NCBI GenBank assembly: GCA_014155875.1
Contig: JACEFZ010024497.1
Span: forward strand, 550,001-614,000
Source of the DNA: Cepaea nemoralis
Lineage: Eukaryota; Mollusca; Gastropoda; Stylommatophora; Helicidae
Direction: 5' to 3'
Length of the DNA: 64,000 nucleotides
Below, piece by piece: positions 34,638 through 45,493 of this stretch; within the stretch, counting starts at the first letter, position 1, and every line of letters begins with the position of its first letter. The notes beneath the pieces were generated by a model. That model worked only from the letters and a program-made list of their open reading frames with translations. It did not search any database and had not been told where the DNA came from. A program made the translations under genes and the position numbers.

Positions 34638-34640
<3 letters not shown>
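33446..34640 (+). mobile_element. LINE deletion copy: 5' leader joined to RT C-terminal half
   Basis: 33446-33640 is a leader with GTCTTGGTGGGGGAGCTTGA, GAGAGCTATGCCGGCGGTAG and GGGCCTCCCAAGCCGG. A diverged copy is on the minus strand at 59440-59535, which indicates the 5' end of a LINE family. At about 33645 it passes straight into the middle of RT, so endonuclease and RT N-terminus are deleted. The 3' end is a (GAA)n tail (34627-34639) followed by (TA)n. Confidence 0.75.
33654..34628 (+). pseudogene. LINE RT C-terminal half, open reading frame
   Basis: 324 codons without a break. Motifs: ITSGLKQGDALSPLLFNLAL, LLGYADDIDIIG (catalytic DD intact), GLVINQDKTEYMVI, YKYLGTIFN, YGSETWSTT, LQWLGHIERMEDNR, GRPRRRWRDN. 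The N-terminal fingers of RT (the first catalytic Asp) are missing, so it cannot work as RT despite its open frame. Stop TGA is followed at once by the GAA tail, which fixes the 3' end. Confidence 0.85.

Positions 34641-34724
<84 letters not shown>
34640..34724. repeat. (TA)n microsatellite, about 85 bp
   Basis: Follows the GAA tail of the LINE directly. Confidence 0.97.
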
Positions 34725-34728
<4 letters not shown>

Positions 34729-35820
34729 CAACGGAAACGGCCGAAGAATAGAATGGAAAGACCTGTTAAGCCACATTATGGATAATGAACGAAGTGACCA
34801 CCACTGCGGAGACGGCCCAGCAGGAAGCGGCCAATAGAGATTAGCGGACCGAAAATCGTTCACATCTCTGTTCTTGGACATTTATAATGAAGGCTACGTA
34901 GATGTCATACACTTCTGGGAGCAAGTGGAATTTATGTGAAATAGGACATGTGTTATAATCGATCGTGATTTCTAGGACATCAATTTGAGTTTGAACAAAA
35001 GCATCAGATTTATTACCATACTGTTAGGATCATAGTTAAGAATATGCCACTGAGTTATGTCACAACGGTCACTTCCATGAAACTATTATTTTGTGGACAC
35101 ATCAGGATGTGGAGTTTTGGTACATTAATAGTTTTTCAAAGTAAATTTATTACGACACGTACCAACGTCACCAGCACCCGTTGAAGCCAGGAGAGAACGC
35201 CGATCTGCAGTCAACACCGGACTTTAAGAACAGGCTAGTCAAATTGTTTGTTGTTGTTTTTTGGCGTTCTGTCCGGGTGTTTAGATATTAATTTTTGGAA
35301 TCGCTCTCCATGGCTTGTCTGTCTGCGTCGTAAGTGTGCGGGCGGTTGGTAGGGCTACTTTTGTGCCAGTTAATTGTTGTTAACGGTACAAAGGTACGTT
35401 CGGTGCTAACAGCGGTCAGATCGTTGCCAATATTTTATTGTGACGACCTCACTGCTGGATAGGACCTGTAGCGTGTTGTTATATCTGTTGTTGCTATACT
35501 TATTCGGTGTTTCTTTGTCATGTAAATAAATATCTTCGTCTGCATTATATTTAGATTCTATCTCTGGTAGGATTTTCGTGCGTCCTGTAGTGTGATCTTC
35601 TTTTATATACTTATATATTCACTACCAGCATTTTGTCTGGGATATAACAACGGCAACCTGGTAAGGCAATATTTCTTTCCGCGTCAAACTTACTAAATCG
35701 TGGTCTCGAATTCTGTTTTATAACGTTGTTAATCATATTGGCATTCGAGTCAGCCTATTGTTCTTCTTTTACACGACTACTTGCATCCTTTCTCACGTTC
35801 TAGCAGCACACACATACATA
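34725..35820. other. Unassigned; may hold the 5' LTR of the Gmr1-like element
   Basis: Contains AATAAA at about 35526 and, near 35640-35670, GGATATAACAACGGCAACCTGGTAAGG, which could be an LTR end plus a primer site (TGGTAAGG...). I could not find a matching LTR downstream of 40470, so the boundaries are not assigned. Confidence 0.3.
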
Positions 35821-35859
35821 TTTGTTTCAGCTGTTAAGTTTACAGAATATTATTTCACC

Positions 35860-37155
35860 ATGTCGTCATTACAAGATTTTATGGACATGGGGGAAGAGAT
35901 CCGGATTGTCCGGTCAAGAACTTAGAGCATGGGCTAAACAGGAATTTAAAGAATTCCAGGCAGAGCAACGAGAAGAAAGAGCAGTGGCAAAAGAAGCTGA
36001 AAAAGAGGCTAGAGAACTACAAGCAACTTTAGAAAGAGAAAAACTGGCAGCAGAAAGGGAGATACCTGCATGTGAGAAAAGTTGGTAATGAAGGACAAAG
36101 AACTAGAAGGGAATTTAAAGGTCAAAGCTCTTGAGAAAGACAGGGAAGCCGAGATAGCTCAAGCAAAATTACAAGCACAATCAGTAGACTCAATTAACCG
36201 GTACCAGGGTCTGATCAGGAACTTCACACAAGGTGATTCCATTTCAGCATGGATAACTATTTTGAAGTCTTAATGAAATATTACAAAATTCCAACCAAAG
36301 ACTGGCCCATACTATTTCATCGTCATTTGGCTCTGGAACCTTTGAAGGTCGTGGAGGTGATACCTGAAAGCCTACGCACTAACTACACATATATTAGAGA
36401 CAGAGTTTTATCACATATTTCGTTGGATCAAGCTGGTTACGAACGAAAGTTTAAACACTTGGCACCAAAGGCAAACCAGACGTTCCTAGACTACGTCTCA
36501 GAAACAACTTCTCTATTTGACAATGTGGCTGAAATCAGCTGATGTGGGTTCAGATTTTGAGAAACTCCGTGATCTCATGCTGAGAGACAAGTTGCTTTCT
36601 TCAGTGCCAGAAACGATGTCTACATTTCTGGTGGAGAACAAGTGTACATCAGTCCCGGAGATGGAAGTCAAGGGGGAAGCATATTACAACGCCCATAGGG
36701 ATGTGTTTGCTGAAGGAGCTCAACCGGAGTTAGGTATAGGAGCAAGTACAAGAGTACCGAACCAAAGATACCAAGGTAGACCGAACAGATTCTCACAATA
36801 TGGTCAGCAGTACAGAGGTAGAGGACCATACCACATGAGAGGCAACACACACAGAGAACCAGACAGACCTAGAAAGGGTTACTTCATGCAATGTCCACAT
36901 TGTAAATTGCAACATGGTTCACTTGAAATGTGCGACAAGAACCCCAGTTACGATTCTTACCTCAAGAACTTAACATCTAAGAAGGCCAGTAAGTATGCTT
37001 CTTACAAAATAGCGTTAAATGCTTTGTCTGTAACTCTTACGGGCATATCTCGAAAGATTGTAGGATTAGAAAAACATGGAAAGAGGCCAGTGCAGCATAC
37101 ATATTCACTAGTAGTGAAACAGACGAATTTGAAGACACTCATGCAGCCATATTAG
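35860..37155 (+). pseudogene. Gag of the Gmr1-type element, frameshifted
   Basis: A plausible start is the ATG at 35861 (MSSLQDFMDM). After a shift a long charged coiled coil follows (KEAEKEARELQATLEREK..., 35930-36200), then the capsid: NYFEVLMKYYKIPTKDWPILF, LALEPLKVVEVIP, AGYERKFKHLAP, a pattern resembling the SCAN domain, which is thought to derive from Gmr1-like gag. The tail is Arg/Gly-rich, with an atypical C-x2-C-x3-H-x5-C near 36895. Breaks near 36080, 36255, 36540 and 37020. Confidence 0.72.
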
Positions 37156-37184
37156 AGACATTCCCCAACGACAGACCATGTAAC

Positions 37185-37660
37185 GTGTGCAAAGAATTCC
37201 ATGAAGACGGTAACCTGGCATGTGGCCATAATGTACCAATACAAGAGGCCAATGCAGTCAACATTCAGAATGGTACACGGAAAGTCCATCATGCATGGGT
37301 CAATGTATCGCCAACCGTTTGTGTCAGAGATACAGGGGCTTTCATTATAGGGGTTGACCAAAAGCTTGTGAAGACAAAAGACTACACAGGCAAGAGTGTT
37401 GCGTGTAGAACTTTTGGCGGCACTCTAGAGAGATACAAGATTGCTTGGGTCACAATATAATCCCCATACTTTGAAGGTAGAGTGCGAGCAGCAGTTTTAC
37501 CTAACCCGTGTGCAGGTCTTATGATTGGGAACATTCCAAATGTAAGTGATTGTACCCATGAAGAAACAATCGACTGGGATATCAAATACATACCAACTAA
37601 TGCACTCACGAGAGCCCAGGTTCGAAAGCAAAAAGACGAAAATAGGCACACGACATCATA
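37185..37660 (+). pseudogene. Protease of the Gmr1-type element
   Basis: VCVRDTGAFIIG near 37320 contains the DTGA catalytic motif of retropepsins, and CAGLMIGNIPNV near 37515 fits the second flap/G step (I-G-x). An in-frame TAA at 37458 separates them. The protease sits between gag and integrase. Confidence 0.65.
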
Positions 37661-37691
37661 AAATACTCTGAATGACAATACACAAAACCCG

Positions 37692-38897
37692 TTGTTACTG
37701 ACGAAAGACGTAGCTACAGAACAAAAACAAGACCCCGCATTACAAGCCTGTTTCAGGAACATACACAAACCAGCTAAACAAGGGAAACATGGTAAATGGG
37801 AATTTATTTTAGATAACAACATACTCACTAGACAATACAGGAAAGGAGCAGCACTACTCTTCCAGACAGTGCTACCTAGAAAATATCGCAGCGAGGCACT
37901 GAAACTTGCACATGACTTCCCATTTGCAGGTCACATGGGGATAGCCAGAACCACACAAAGAATTTTAGAACAATTCTACTGGCCTGGCTATTCGGAGGAC
38001 ATTAGTAGACACGTCCGATCGTGCGAGCTATGCCAAAGGACTACACCGAAAGGTAAACATCCTAAGGCACCAGTTCAACAAACTGATCTGGCATCTCGAC
38101 CATTCAAGAAAATAGCGGTCGACATCGTGGGACCTCTTAACACAACAACAGATAGAGGCAATAGATTTATCCTAACAATGATTGATTTATGCACTAGATG
38201 GTCGGAAGCTATTCCGCTAAGACCCATCACGTCTAGATTCACCATAGACTCATTTCTTTTGATTTTCAGCAGGATAGGTTTTCCATTGTGTACACTATCC
38301 GACAGAGGTAGCCAATTTATTTCTGACGCTATCCAAGTTGCCATGAAGATGCTAGGCATACCTCAAGTGTTCAGTTCTCCATACCACCCAATGACCAGTG
38401 GGGTCAATAAGAATTCCAACGGAGTCCTGAAATGAACCTTAGCCAAAGTTGTGGCTGAATGGCCCACAGATTGGGACATTCTGTTACCAGCAGTATTATT
38501 TGTATACCGCGAAGTGCCACAGTCGAGCACAGGTTTCTCCCCATTTGAACTGGTATACAGAGCAAATCCACGTGGTCCATTGATTTTGTACAATGATTTG
38601 CTCACTAATAAGGTGCATGACCACCCGAAACGGGAGGCATACGAGATGGTAACACATCTAAGGGACAAAATAATGACAGCATGTCAATTTGCTAAAGCAG
38701 CGCTTCAGAAAGCAGGTGGAAAATACAGACAGTATGACAACAGAAAGGCTAAGACAATCGTCTTGGAAGAAGAAGAGGTATTACTATTATTACCTGACCC
38801 TAGAGATTGTTTCGTAATTTCATTGCAGGGTCCATTTAAGGTTGTCAAGAAAATTAGTGATGTTGATTATTTAATTAACGTCAAAGGTAAAAACTAA
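37692..38897 (+). pseudogene. Integrase of the Gmr1-type element
   Basis: Zinc-binding HHCC domain: HDFPFAGHMG, then YWPGYSEDI and CELCQRT. Core: VDIVGPL (first Asp), LSDRGSQFISD (second Asp), then the position of the third catalytic residue reads VNKNSNGVLK where VERxNG is usual, so Glu is lost. A TGA at 38432 precedes the C-terminal part 38451-38897 (TGFSPFELVYRANPRG, LLPDPRDCF, VDYLINVKG). The RT that follows starts only after this domain. Confidence 0.85.
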
Positions 38898-38912
38898 ATA
38901 TTTCACATTAAC

Positions 38913-40466
38913 ATGCTGAAACCATACATAGATCGCAACACAGACAAAACACAAACAATTCAACAGTTACCACACAGAATAGCGGCAGCGTTTTGGGTCA
39001 TTAACGAACAACAAGATGATGCAGTGACACAACAGATACCGACACCAACTATCAACGGTACTAATGGTTGGAAAGCTGTTCAGGTTAACAAAAACTTATC
39101 GTCTAAAGATAGAAACAAGTTAACAGCAGCAATACAACAATTTGGTGATATTTTCTCGGATAAACCGGGACAGACAACATTAATACAACATAAGATCACT
39201 TTGTTATCAAACATACCTGTCAAAGTAAAACCTTATCCAATCCCAGTACATTACTTAGATAGAGTAATAGCTGAAATATCGGAACTAGATCAGTGTGGCA
39301 TAATTAGAAAATCCACATCTAATTATTGTTCACCATTAGTTATAGTGAAAAAGAAAGACAATTCTTTACGAATTTGTGTTGATTATAGAAAAGTCAATGC
39401 ACTAACGTTATTAGATGCTGAACCAATGCCCAATGTCGACGATTTAATCGATAGCATGGCGAAATCTAATATATTTTTTCGAAAATAGACCGTACTAAGG
39501 GATATTGGCAAATCCCTATGGATAAAGAATTCATGCACATCACTGCCTTCACCACTCCGTTAGGTCTTTATGAGTAGGCGTACATGCCTTTCGGACTACA
39601 GAACACACCGAGTACCTTTATATGGATGATGTGCAGGTTACTAGAAGGTATTACCAATGTAGCAACTTAAATGGATGGTATATGCACCCACCTACAGATA
39701 TCGATGCACACACTAACATCCTAAAACATGTATTCCAAAGAATACAACAATATGGACTAAAAGCCAAAGCTAGTAAAGTAGAAATAGGTTACAACAAAGT
39801 TCGATTTCTTGGGCATAGAATTTCTGATGGATTTCTGAAAACAGACCCACATGTGGTCACCGAAATTCTAAACATTAAACCTCCCACCACCAAGAAGGAA
39901 GTTAGAAGTGTGTTAGGACTCATAAATTACTACCAAAAGCTTATTCCTAATTTTGCGGACATGACAGCAACTTTTTCAGAACTATTGAAAAAAGGTCAAC
40001 CAGCTAAAATTAAGTGGACTGAGAAACATGATGAACTTCTACAACAAATTAAGAATCTTTTCAGTAAATGTCCAATTCTTAAACTACCTGACATCTCGAA
40101 AGACTTCATTATTCAGACTGATGCGAGCTTCTATTCAATTTCTGCAATTCTTTTGCAAATTCATGATGGTAAATTACATCCTGTTCTGTACTTTAGCAGG
40201 AAACTATCAGAAACTCAAAGAAATATGCTGTCACTGAACTTGAAGCTTTGGCTCTGATAGAAAGCGTCAATAAGTTTTCTAAATATTTGCTAGGGAAGAA
40301 ATTCCTTGTTCTTTCTGACAATAAGCCATTACAAGTCTGTAAAGATGGTCATCCTAAAAACTCCAGAATACACAGATGGTCTCTTCTTTTGCAAGATTAT
40401 TATTTTGATATCTGTCACATACTGGGTAAAGATAATAACCTGGCTGATCTTCTCAGTAGACTATAG
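38913..40466 (+). pseudogene. RT and RNase H of the Gmr1-type element
   Basis: RT: VKPYPIPVHYLDRV, NYCSPLVIVKKKDNSLRICVDYRKVN, then a shift at about 39480, KGYWQIPMDKE, YMPFGLQNTPSTF; the YMDD box near 39630 reads stop-MDG. Connection: VRFLGHRISDG, VLGLINYYQKLIPNF. RNase H: IIQTDASFYSISAIL, FSRKLSETQ, VLSDNKPL, NNLADLLSRL before the stop at 40466. Breaks at about 39480, 39575, 39635 and 40255. Confidence 0.88.
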
Positions 40467-40469
40467 AAA

Positions 40470-42105
40470 TCTATACAGATTTTACATTTCATGTTACAGT
40501 CTGCGTGCATACATGTTAACATTGAGTAATCTAGTATTCCGAATAATAATTTCACTTCTAAGCTCCCATATAGAACGTTTTAAATATACAACAAACAGTT
40601 TACCATATGTTATTCATTTAGGATAATTACTTGTCAGATAGGTACAGATTTTTTCACAATTTGATTGACTGCCAGATTATTTGAAGACGATTGTGAAGAC
40701 AGTCGAACCTTGTCAGCTCGACACTACTCCGAGTGTTGTGTAATAGTGATGTCAGACTTTTGTTCGAGTTCGAGTCGATCGTGATCTATGTCGATGCGAT
40801 AGTCTGGGCTACACCAACGGGCATCTAAACTACAAGATGACGAACTCTATTATATTAATTGTACATATTAGTCACATTCATAGTCACGATCATATCATAA
40901 ACCATACTTATATCGCATCAACGGTCATTATCATACTACCATTTCACAAACACACATGTGCAATCTGTACGTCATGATTCACCCATCACACCGGCGATGA
41001 GAGGGTCATGTCAATTAAACATTGAAAATATCATTCACTTAGCATTTGTACGTCATGGTTCACTCATCACACCGTCGATGAGAGGGTCATGTCAGTCATA
41101 CATGTAACATATCATTCACTTACCATTCATGCATCATGGAACGAATGATACTAGTAAATAAAATTTTACAATGTCAGTACATGACAACAGAGATTGGTGT
41201 TTGGTATGTTAGAAAGAATTTTATTTGCAAAACACAGTCAAATGATACATACACGATGTCATTTCAAAACAGGCACACTGAACAGTACAGACAGTACAAG
41301 GGCTGAATAGCATGACTAAGTGAGAGTATTCTAAATTTGCATATAATATTATTTTCCAGTTTATTTCAGGTTTAAAATAATATTCCGATATTTATTATGT
41401 TGTTATTATGGATTGTGATTCAAGTTCTAATATTTCAGTTTGTAGGATTAATGGTTGATACGCTCAAGTGTTCCTGGCACTCTGATTGTGGTTAACACTG
41501 TGAATATGTATCCTCATATGTATTATTGGGGAGGCAAACTAAATGTACATCTTGATTTATTTGGTTGTTTCGGGATTTGAAATTTAAATATTGAGCACAA
41601 CCCACCACTGGCAACGCTGATCGTATTCTGGTATGAATTTAAGGCCTATCCACGTCAATATGGATTGAACCATAAAACTAGGAAGCCGACTAGATCGTAG
41701 GGTCTAGATTGATCTTGAACTTTCTCGTTGTGGATATTTTGGGCTGGCAATTTGCACCCGGATAACCTGTGAACTGAACTGGATTGGGTTTCTCGTGGAT
41801 TGAACCCATGTTTCTCAGGGAAAGTGATTTTCTCTGGGACAAGCAAACTCCTGCGTGCTTCGAGAGTTCTACGCAACTCGGAAGCTAGCCATGTTGCTGT
41901 CAGTAGCAGTCACTTCTTTCAGCTGAGCGGACGCAGAATGTCAGAACATATTTGTCTACATGGAGCTGTAAAGCACCCGACACGATTATGGCTGAATGCG
42001 GTATTGTTGCGCGCTCTAAGGTAGATAAAATATCACTTCTTTTCTTGTCTTCACTAATAGTATTACGCGATTATCTGTGCCGCGCTTGGTGTTAGCTGCG
42101 ATGAA
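40470..42105. other. Unassigned; 3' flank of the Gmr1-type element
   Basis: AT-rich, with a 2.3-copy tandem repeat (separate entry) and a purine-rich TTGGGGAGGCAAAC at about 41526 that could be a polypurine tract before a 3' LTR. No match to the 5' flank was found. No gene is seen at 41.2-42.1 kb. Confidence 0.3.
40955..41135. repeat. About 80-85-bp tandem repeat, 2.3 copies
   Basis: Units share TGTACGTCATGRTTCAC, CGATGAGAGGGTCATGTCA and ATATCATTCACTTA(G/C)CATT. Confidence 0.75.
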
Positions 42106-42108
42106 CAT

Positions 42109-43597
42109 ATGAATATTATTATAATATTAATGTCCCGGTTATCCGACGACCACCAAAAGCAACGATGGGAAGAGCATTTCAAAGAAATATTAAATAGACC
42201 GCAGCCTGACAGTGTTTCCAACCTGGATGGAGAAATCACCATGCCACCACTAGATGCCTCCTGTGAGTCATTCACCATGGAAGAGATTAAAGCAGCCATA
42301 AAAAAATTGAAGAACAACAAAGCTGTTGGTGAAGACGACATCTAAGGTGAAATGCTCAAAGCAGCAGATGAGAATACCTTACAACGTTTCTTACAGCTGA
42401 TCAATTAAATATAGCAAAACGAATCCCCACCACAACAGTGGAAGGATGGTGTAATTTTTAAACTGCCAAAAAAAGGTGATATGTCTGATTGTAATAACTG
42501 GCGTGGTATCACCCTACTGTCAGTACCAGGAAAACTTGTTTGCAGCATGTTACTTGAGAGATTGAAAAAGTCTATAGATGAAAGGCTCAGAGAAGAACAA
42601 GCTGGCTTCAGACATAAACGGTCATGTATAGACCACATTTTCACTCTTACAATAATCATTGAAGACTCTGTAGAATTCCAGGGTTGTGTCTTGTCACCGA
42701 TGCTTTTTGAAATAGCTATCGATTGGGTCATGCGCAAATGCACAAACAACACAAATAGGGGTATCCATTGGGTTGACATAATTCTAGAAGACCTGGACTT
42801 TGCCGACGACATAGTGCTTTTGAGTTCAACACACCCAGATGCCCAAAAGAAAATAAACCATCTCCAAAATGTTTAAGGATAAATAGATCTCCAAATTAAC
42901 ACCACAAAAACAAAAACTATTGATCTTACCACCAGTTCAGATGACACCACATTAAGCAACCATGTTCTTGAAAAAGTCAACAGCTTCACATACCTTGGAA
43001 GCAAAATGACATTTACAGGGGACTCAACACCAGAAATATTATCTAGAATCTCACTGGCATCTGGTGCCTTCAATAAACTGTTAAACATATGGAAGTCAAA
43101 GTCACTCAGCCAACATACGAAACTTAAAATCTTCAATTCGTGTGTGATTCCAGTGCTAACGTATGGATGTGAGAGTTGGAAATCAACGGTAGCTTTAGAT
43201 AAAAAAAAATTAGACAATTTTGAGAACAAATGTCTTAGTCTTAGAAGAATTCTAAACATCCAGTGGACAGATTTCAAATCCAATGCGCAAATAAGACAAG
43301 AGACTAAGCAAGATATTGTATCCAATTTTATAAGAAAACGCCGTTGGAACTACATCGGCCATGTACTCAGAATGGACAAGACAAGACTCCCCTACCAAGC
43401 CCTCATATGGTCACCAGTAGGGAAAAGAAAACGGGGAAGACCAAGAGAGACTCTGCGTAGAACCATCATCAGAGAAGGCTCATTCAACGGCCAAGTGAAT
43501 ATCCAAGACCTACAACAGGTAGCATCGAACCACCGGACATGGAGAGCCATGACTTCTGCCCTATGCGCCGACTTAGGCTCAAGAGTAAAGACTAACT
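42109..43597 (+). pseudogene. LINE RT with internal deletion and (TAAC)n tail
   Basis: Motifs: RWEEHFKEILNRP, LKNNKAVGEDDI, CNNWRGITLLSVPGK, EEQAGFRHKRSCIDHI, GCVLSPMLFEIA, LDFADDIVLLS (catalytic DD kept), FTYLGSKMT, TYGCESWKS, WNYIGHVLRMDK, GRPRETLRR. Between ILTI(I)IE(D/Q)SVEF and QGCVLSP the fingers segment with the first catalytic Asp (about 60 residues) is missing. Stops at 42343, 42408 and 42874. The stop at 43599 is followed by AACTAACTAACTAAC, the 3' tail. Confidence 0.85.
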
Positions 43598-43614
43598 AAC
43601 TAACTATCGATCGA

Positions 43615-44400
43615 CGCGAGGCGTTGATCTAGGATATCTGAATATTTGTTTATTTTGCTTTCTACAAGTAATTCTTTCAATACTGATTAGAAACAGTGAT
43701 TAATCGAATTCCTGTAGTACAGGCCTGTGGTGATCGATCGATATATTATTTGTTTGATTTAAGCACTTGCATTTATGTGTCACAAGGCAGTATAATTGCT
43801 GTAATATTAGTTTATACTAGTTAGCCGACAGGAAAAGATTAAGTAAGGCGTGTCAGGTGTTTCGATGATTATTGAATAATCAACTAGGTTTGTGGGGTGC
43901 TGCTTTATACCATGTAATTGGTAGTGCTGCTTTATTTCTTGTGAATGTGGTGCTGCTTTATTTCCAAGGGAATGTCCTGCGGCTTTATTACATGAGATTG
44001 TGGTATTCATATATTCCAGTGGAATATGCTGATGATTTATTCAGCGACATTGTGGTGTTGATTTACTCCCAGTGGGATAGCGTGTGTATTTACGTCGTGA
44101 TTTCAAGAGGAACGTTTGGTCATATACTCTACAGTTTCCTCTGCTCTTTCCTTATTGTCTGGGAACACCTATACTAAGGGTATGATGAGGATGAAGAGGG
44201 TTCTTCTATACCTTAAGAGACAACAGGAATTATGGGATGAGATGCTTGCTACATTCTAAATTTGAGATGACTGGCCCTGCCAGGCCAGTTGAACCGTTCA
44301 CACTTTGACCACCGCTAGTTAACGGGGTAAGGGAACGGGTTTGGACTTACACCATATACATGGGGTGAAATCTTTTTGGATTTCTGACACAGTCCATGGG
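43615..44400. other. Unassigned spacer
   Basis: No recognised feature. The ORF 43872-44177 is rich in hydrophobic residues but has no recognisable motif and no codon support. Confidence 0.35.
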
Positions 44401-44865
44401 GTGCTGCTCTAAGGTCTGCTACTTCTGTGCTGTTTTTGCTCTTCAGTATTGAGAAACTGACTTTGCATCTGTAAATATAGCTATTTGCTTCTCTTTATTT
44501 TCCTCCATCAAGGGCATTTCTGCAGCAGTTTTCAAAGCCTCTACCTCTGCTTTGAAGTTACTTGAGAATTGTCCAGTTGCTACTGACTGCTTTTTTTCAC
44601 TCCATTTTTTTAATTTAGGAGAATTCCTCCTCCGTTTTCAATGGACTGTTGATATGTTAAGTATATGATCTGTCCTAATCTTTTGTTTTGCAGTTTCTAC
44701 AAAGTTGCCACGCTTCAGACTTCCCTTTCCAAGATCATTAAACCTATAATACATGGGGTGGTCTGTCAATCTTCTATATTTTTCTGCTTGTTGCTGGGCT
44801 CTACTGTTTCTACTGTCCTACACTGGCTGTAAACAAGTGATCATTTCTAGTTCATTAATAGATTG

Positions 44866-45271
44866 GGGCTGCGTGGTCTCGAGGTATGGTGTCCGCCTCG
44901 AGTGCTGGAGGTCCCGGGTTCAGACCCCGGTGAGGACCAGGATTTATTTAAAAAATCCACCGGGACTTCCAGTAACTTCCCCTGGTCTCTGGGTAGTGAG
45001 ATCGGCCGCCCGTGTGTATTGTTGCGCACGTAAAAAATCCCTTGGCAGTTGGAAATCGAAAAAGAGTAGCCTAACGGCGCTGCCCGGGCAAAATTTCGAG
45101 TTAAAAATCTACCCAAGTATATCAGGATCCTCGGCGGTGCTACGGAGTTCGTGCACTGAGCTGAGTTTCTCCAGACTCAGGTTTGAGTTAGGAGGAGAAC
45201 GGAGCACTTATGGGTTGCACTCGTGTGCCGTGATGTTGATCCATAAACTAAACTAAACTAAACTAACTAAC
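44866..45271 (+). mobile_element. tRNA-derived SINE with (AACTA)n tail inserted in the I-like LINE
   Basis: The head GGGGCTGCGTGGTCTCGAGG contains an A-box-like TGGTCTCGAGG and a B box GGGTTCAGACCC at 44921. The body of about 300 bp includes GCTACGGAGTTCGTGC, shared with the SINEs at 18.6 and 48.3 kb. It ends in AAACTAAACTAAACTAA. TTAATAGA flanks both sides (about 44855 and about 45276), a likely target duplication. Confidence 0.8.
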
Positions 45272-45493
45272 CTCGTTAATAGACGTTGTCTTCAGGCTTC
45301 CAGTTATGATTCGTATTCCTTGATTTTGGACTCTATTTATTTTGTTAAAGTTTGATTTAGCTGCTGTTGCCCAAGCTGCGATGCCATATTCCAGTACTGG
45401 CCGCACCCGTCCAGTAAATAACTTCTTGAGAACTCTCTGATCTGCTCCCCACATTACCATCAAGCTTTTTTTTTTTTTTTTCATGATTGTCAT
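45263..45493 (-). pseudogene. I-like RT C-terminal piece
   Basis: VRPVLEYGIAAWATAAKSNF and INRVQNQGIRIITGSLKTT mark the thumb region common in Jockey/I-group RTs; it resumes left of the SINE as SINELEMITCLQPV. The Lys run at its N-terminus comes from a T homopolymer. Confidence 0.8.

Larger units (their letters stand above)
35822..40466 (+). mobile_element. Gmr1-type Gypsy retrotransposon (integrase before RT), degenerate
   Basis: In 5' to 3' order: gag (coiled-coil N-terminus, SCAN-like capsid), protease, integrase, reverse transcriptase, RNase H. RT and RNase H are Ty3/Gypsy type, but integrase lies upstream of RT as in Copia. This order is the hallmark of the Gmr1 group of Gypsy elements (Goodwin and Poulter; known mainly from deuterostomes). 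Many stops and frameshifts, a damaged YMDD box and a lost integrase Glu show an old, inactive copy. LTRs not found. Confidence 0.82.

Noticed and set aside
13288..34881. ORFs with long Ile-Tyr, Ser, Phe or Glu runs (13632-13829, 20068-20414, 30621-31010, 33274-33729, 34465-34881)
   Set aside because: They are translations of (AT)n or (TTC)n microsatellites; only parts outside the repeats were considered.
35100..42060. LTRs of the Gmr1-type element
   Set aside because: I searched both flanks by eye for a shared sequence and found none; a self-alignment would be needed.
43872..44177. Hydrophobic 101-codon ORF as a membrane protein
   Set aside because: No motif, no context; T-rich DNA easily yields such frames.
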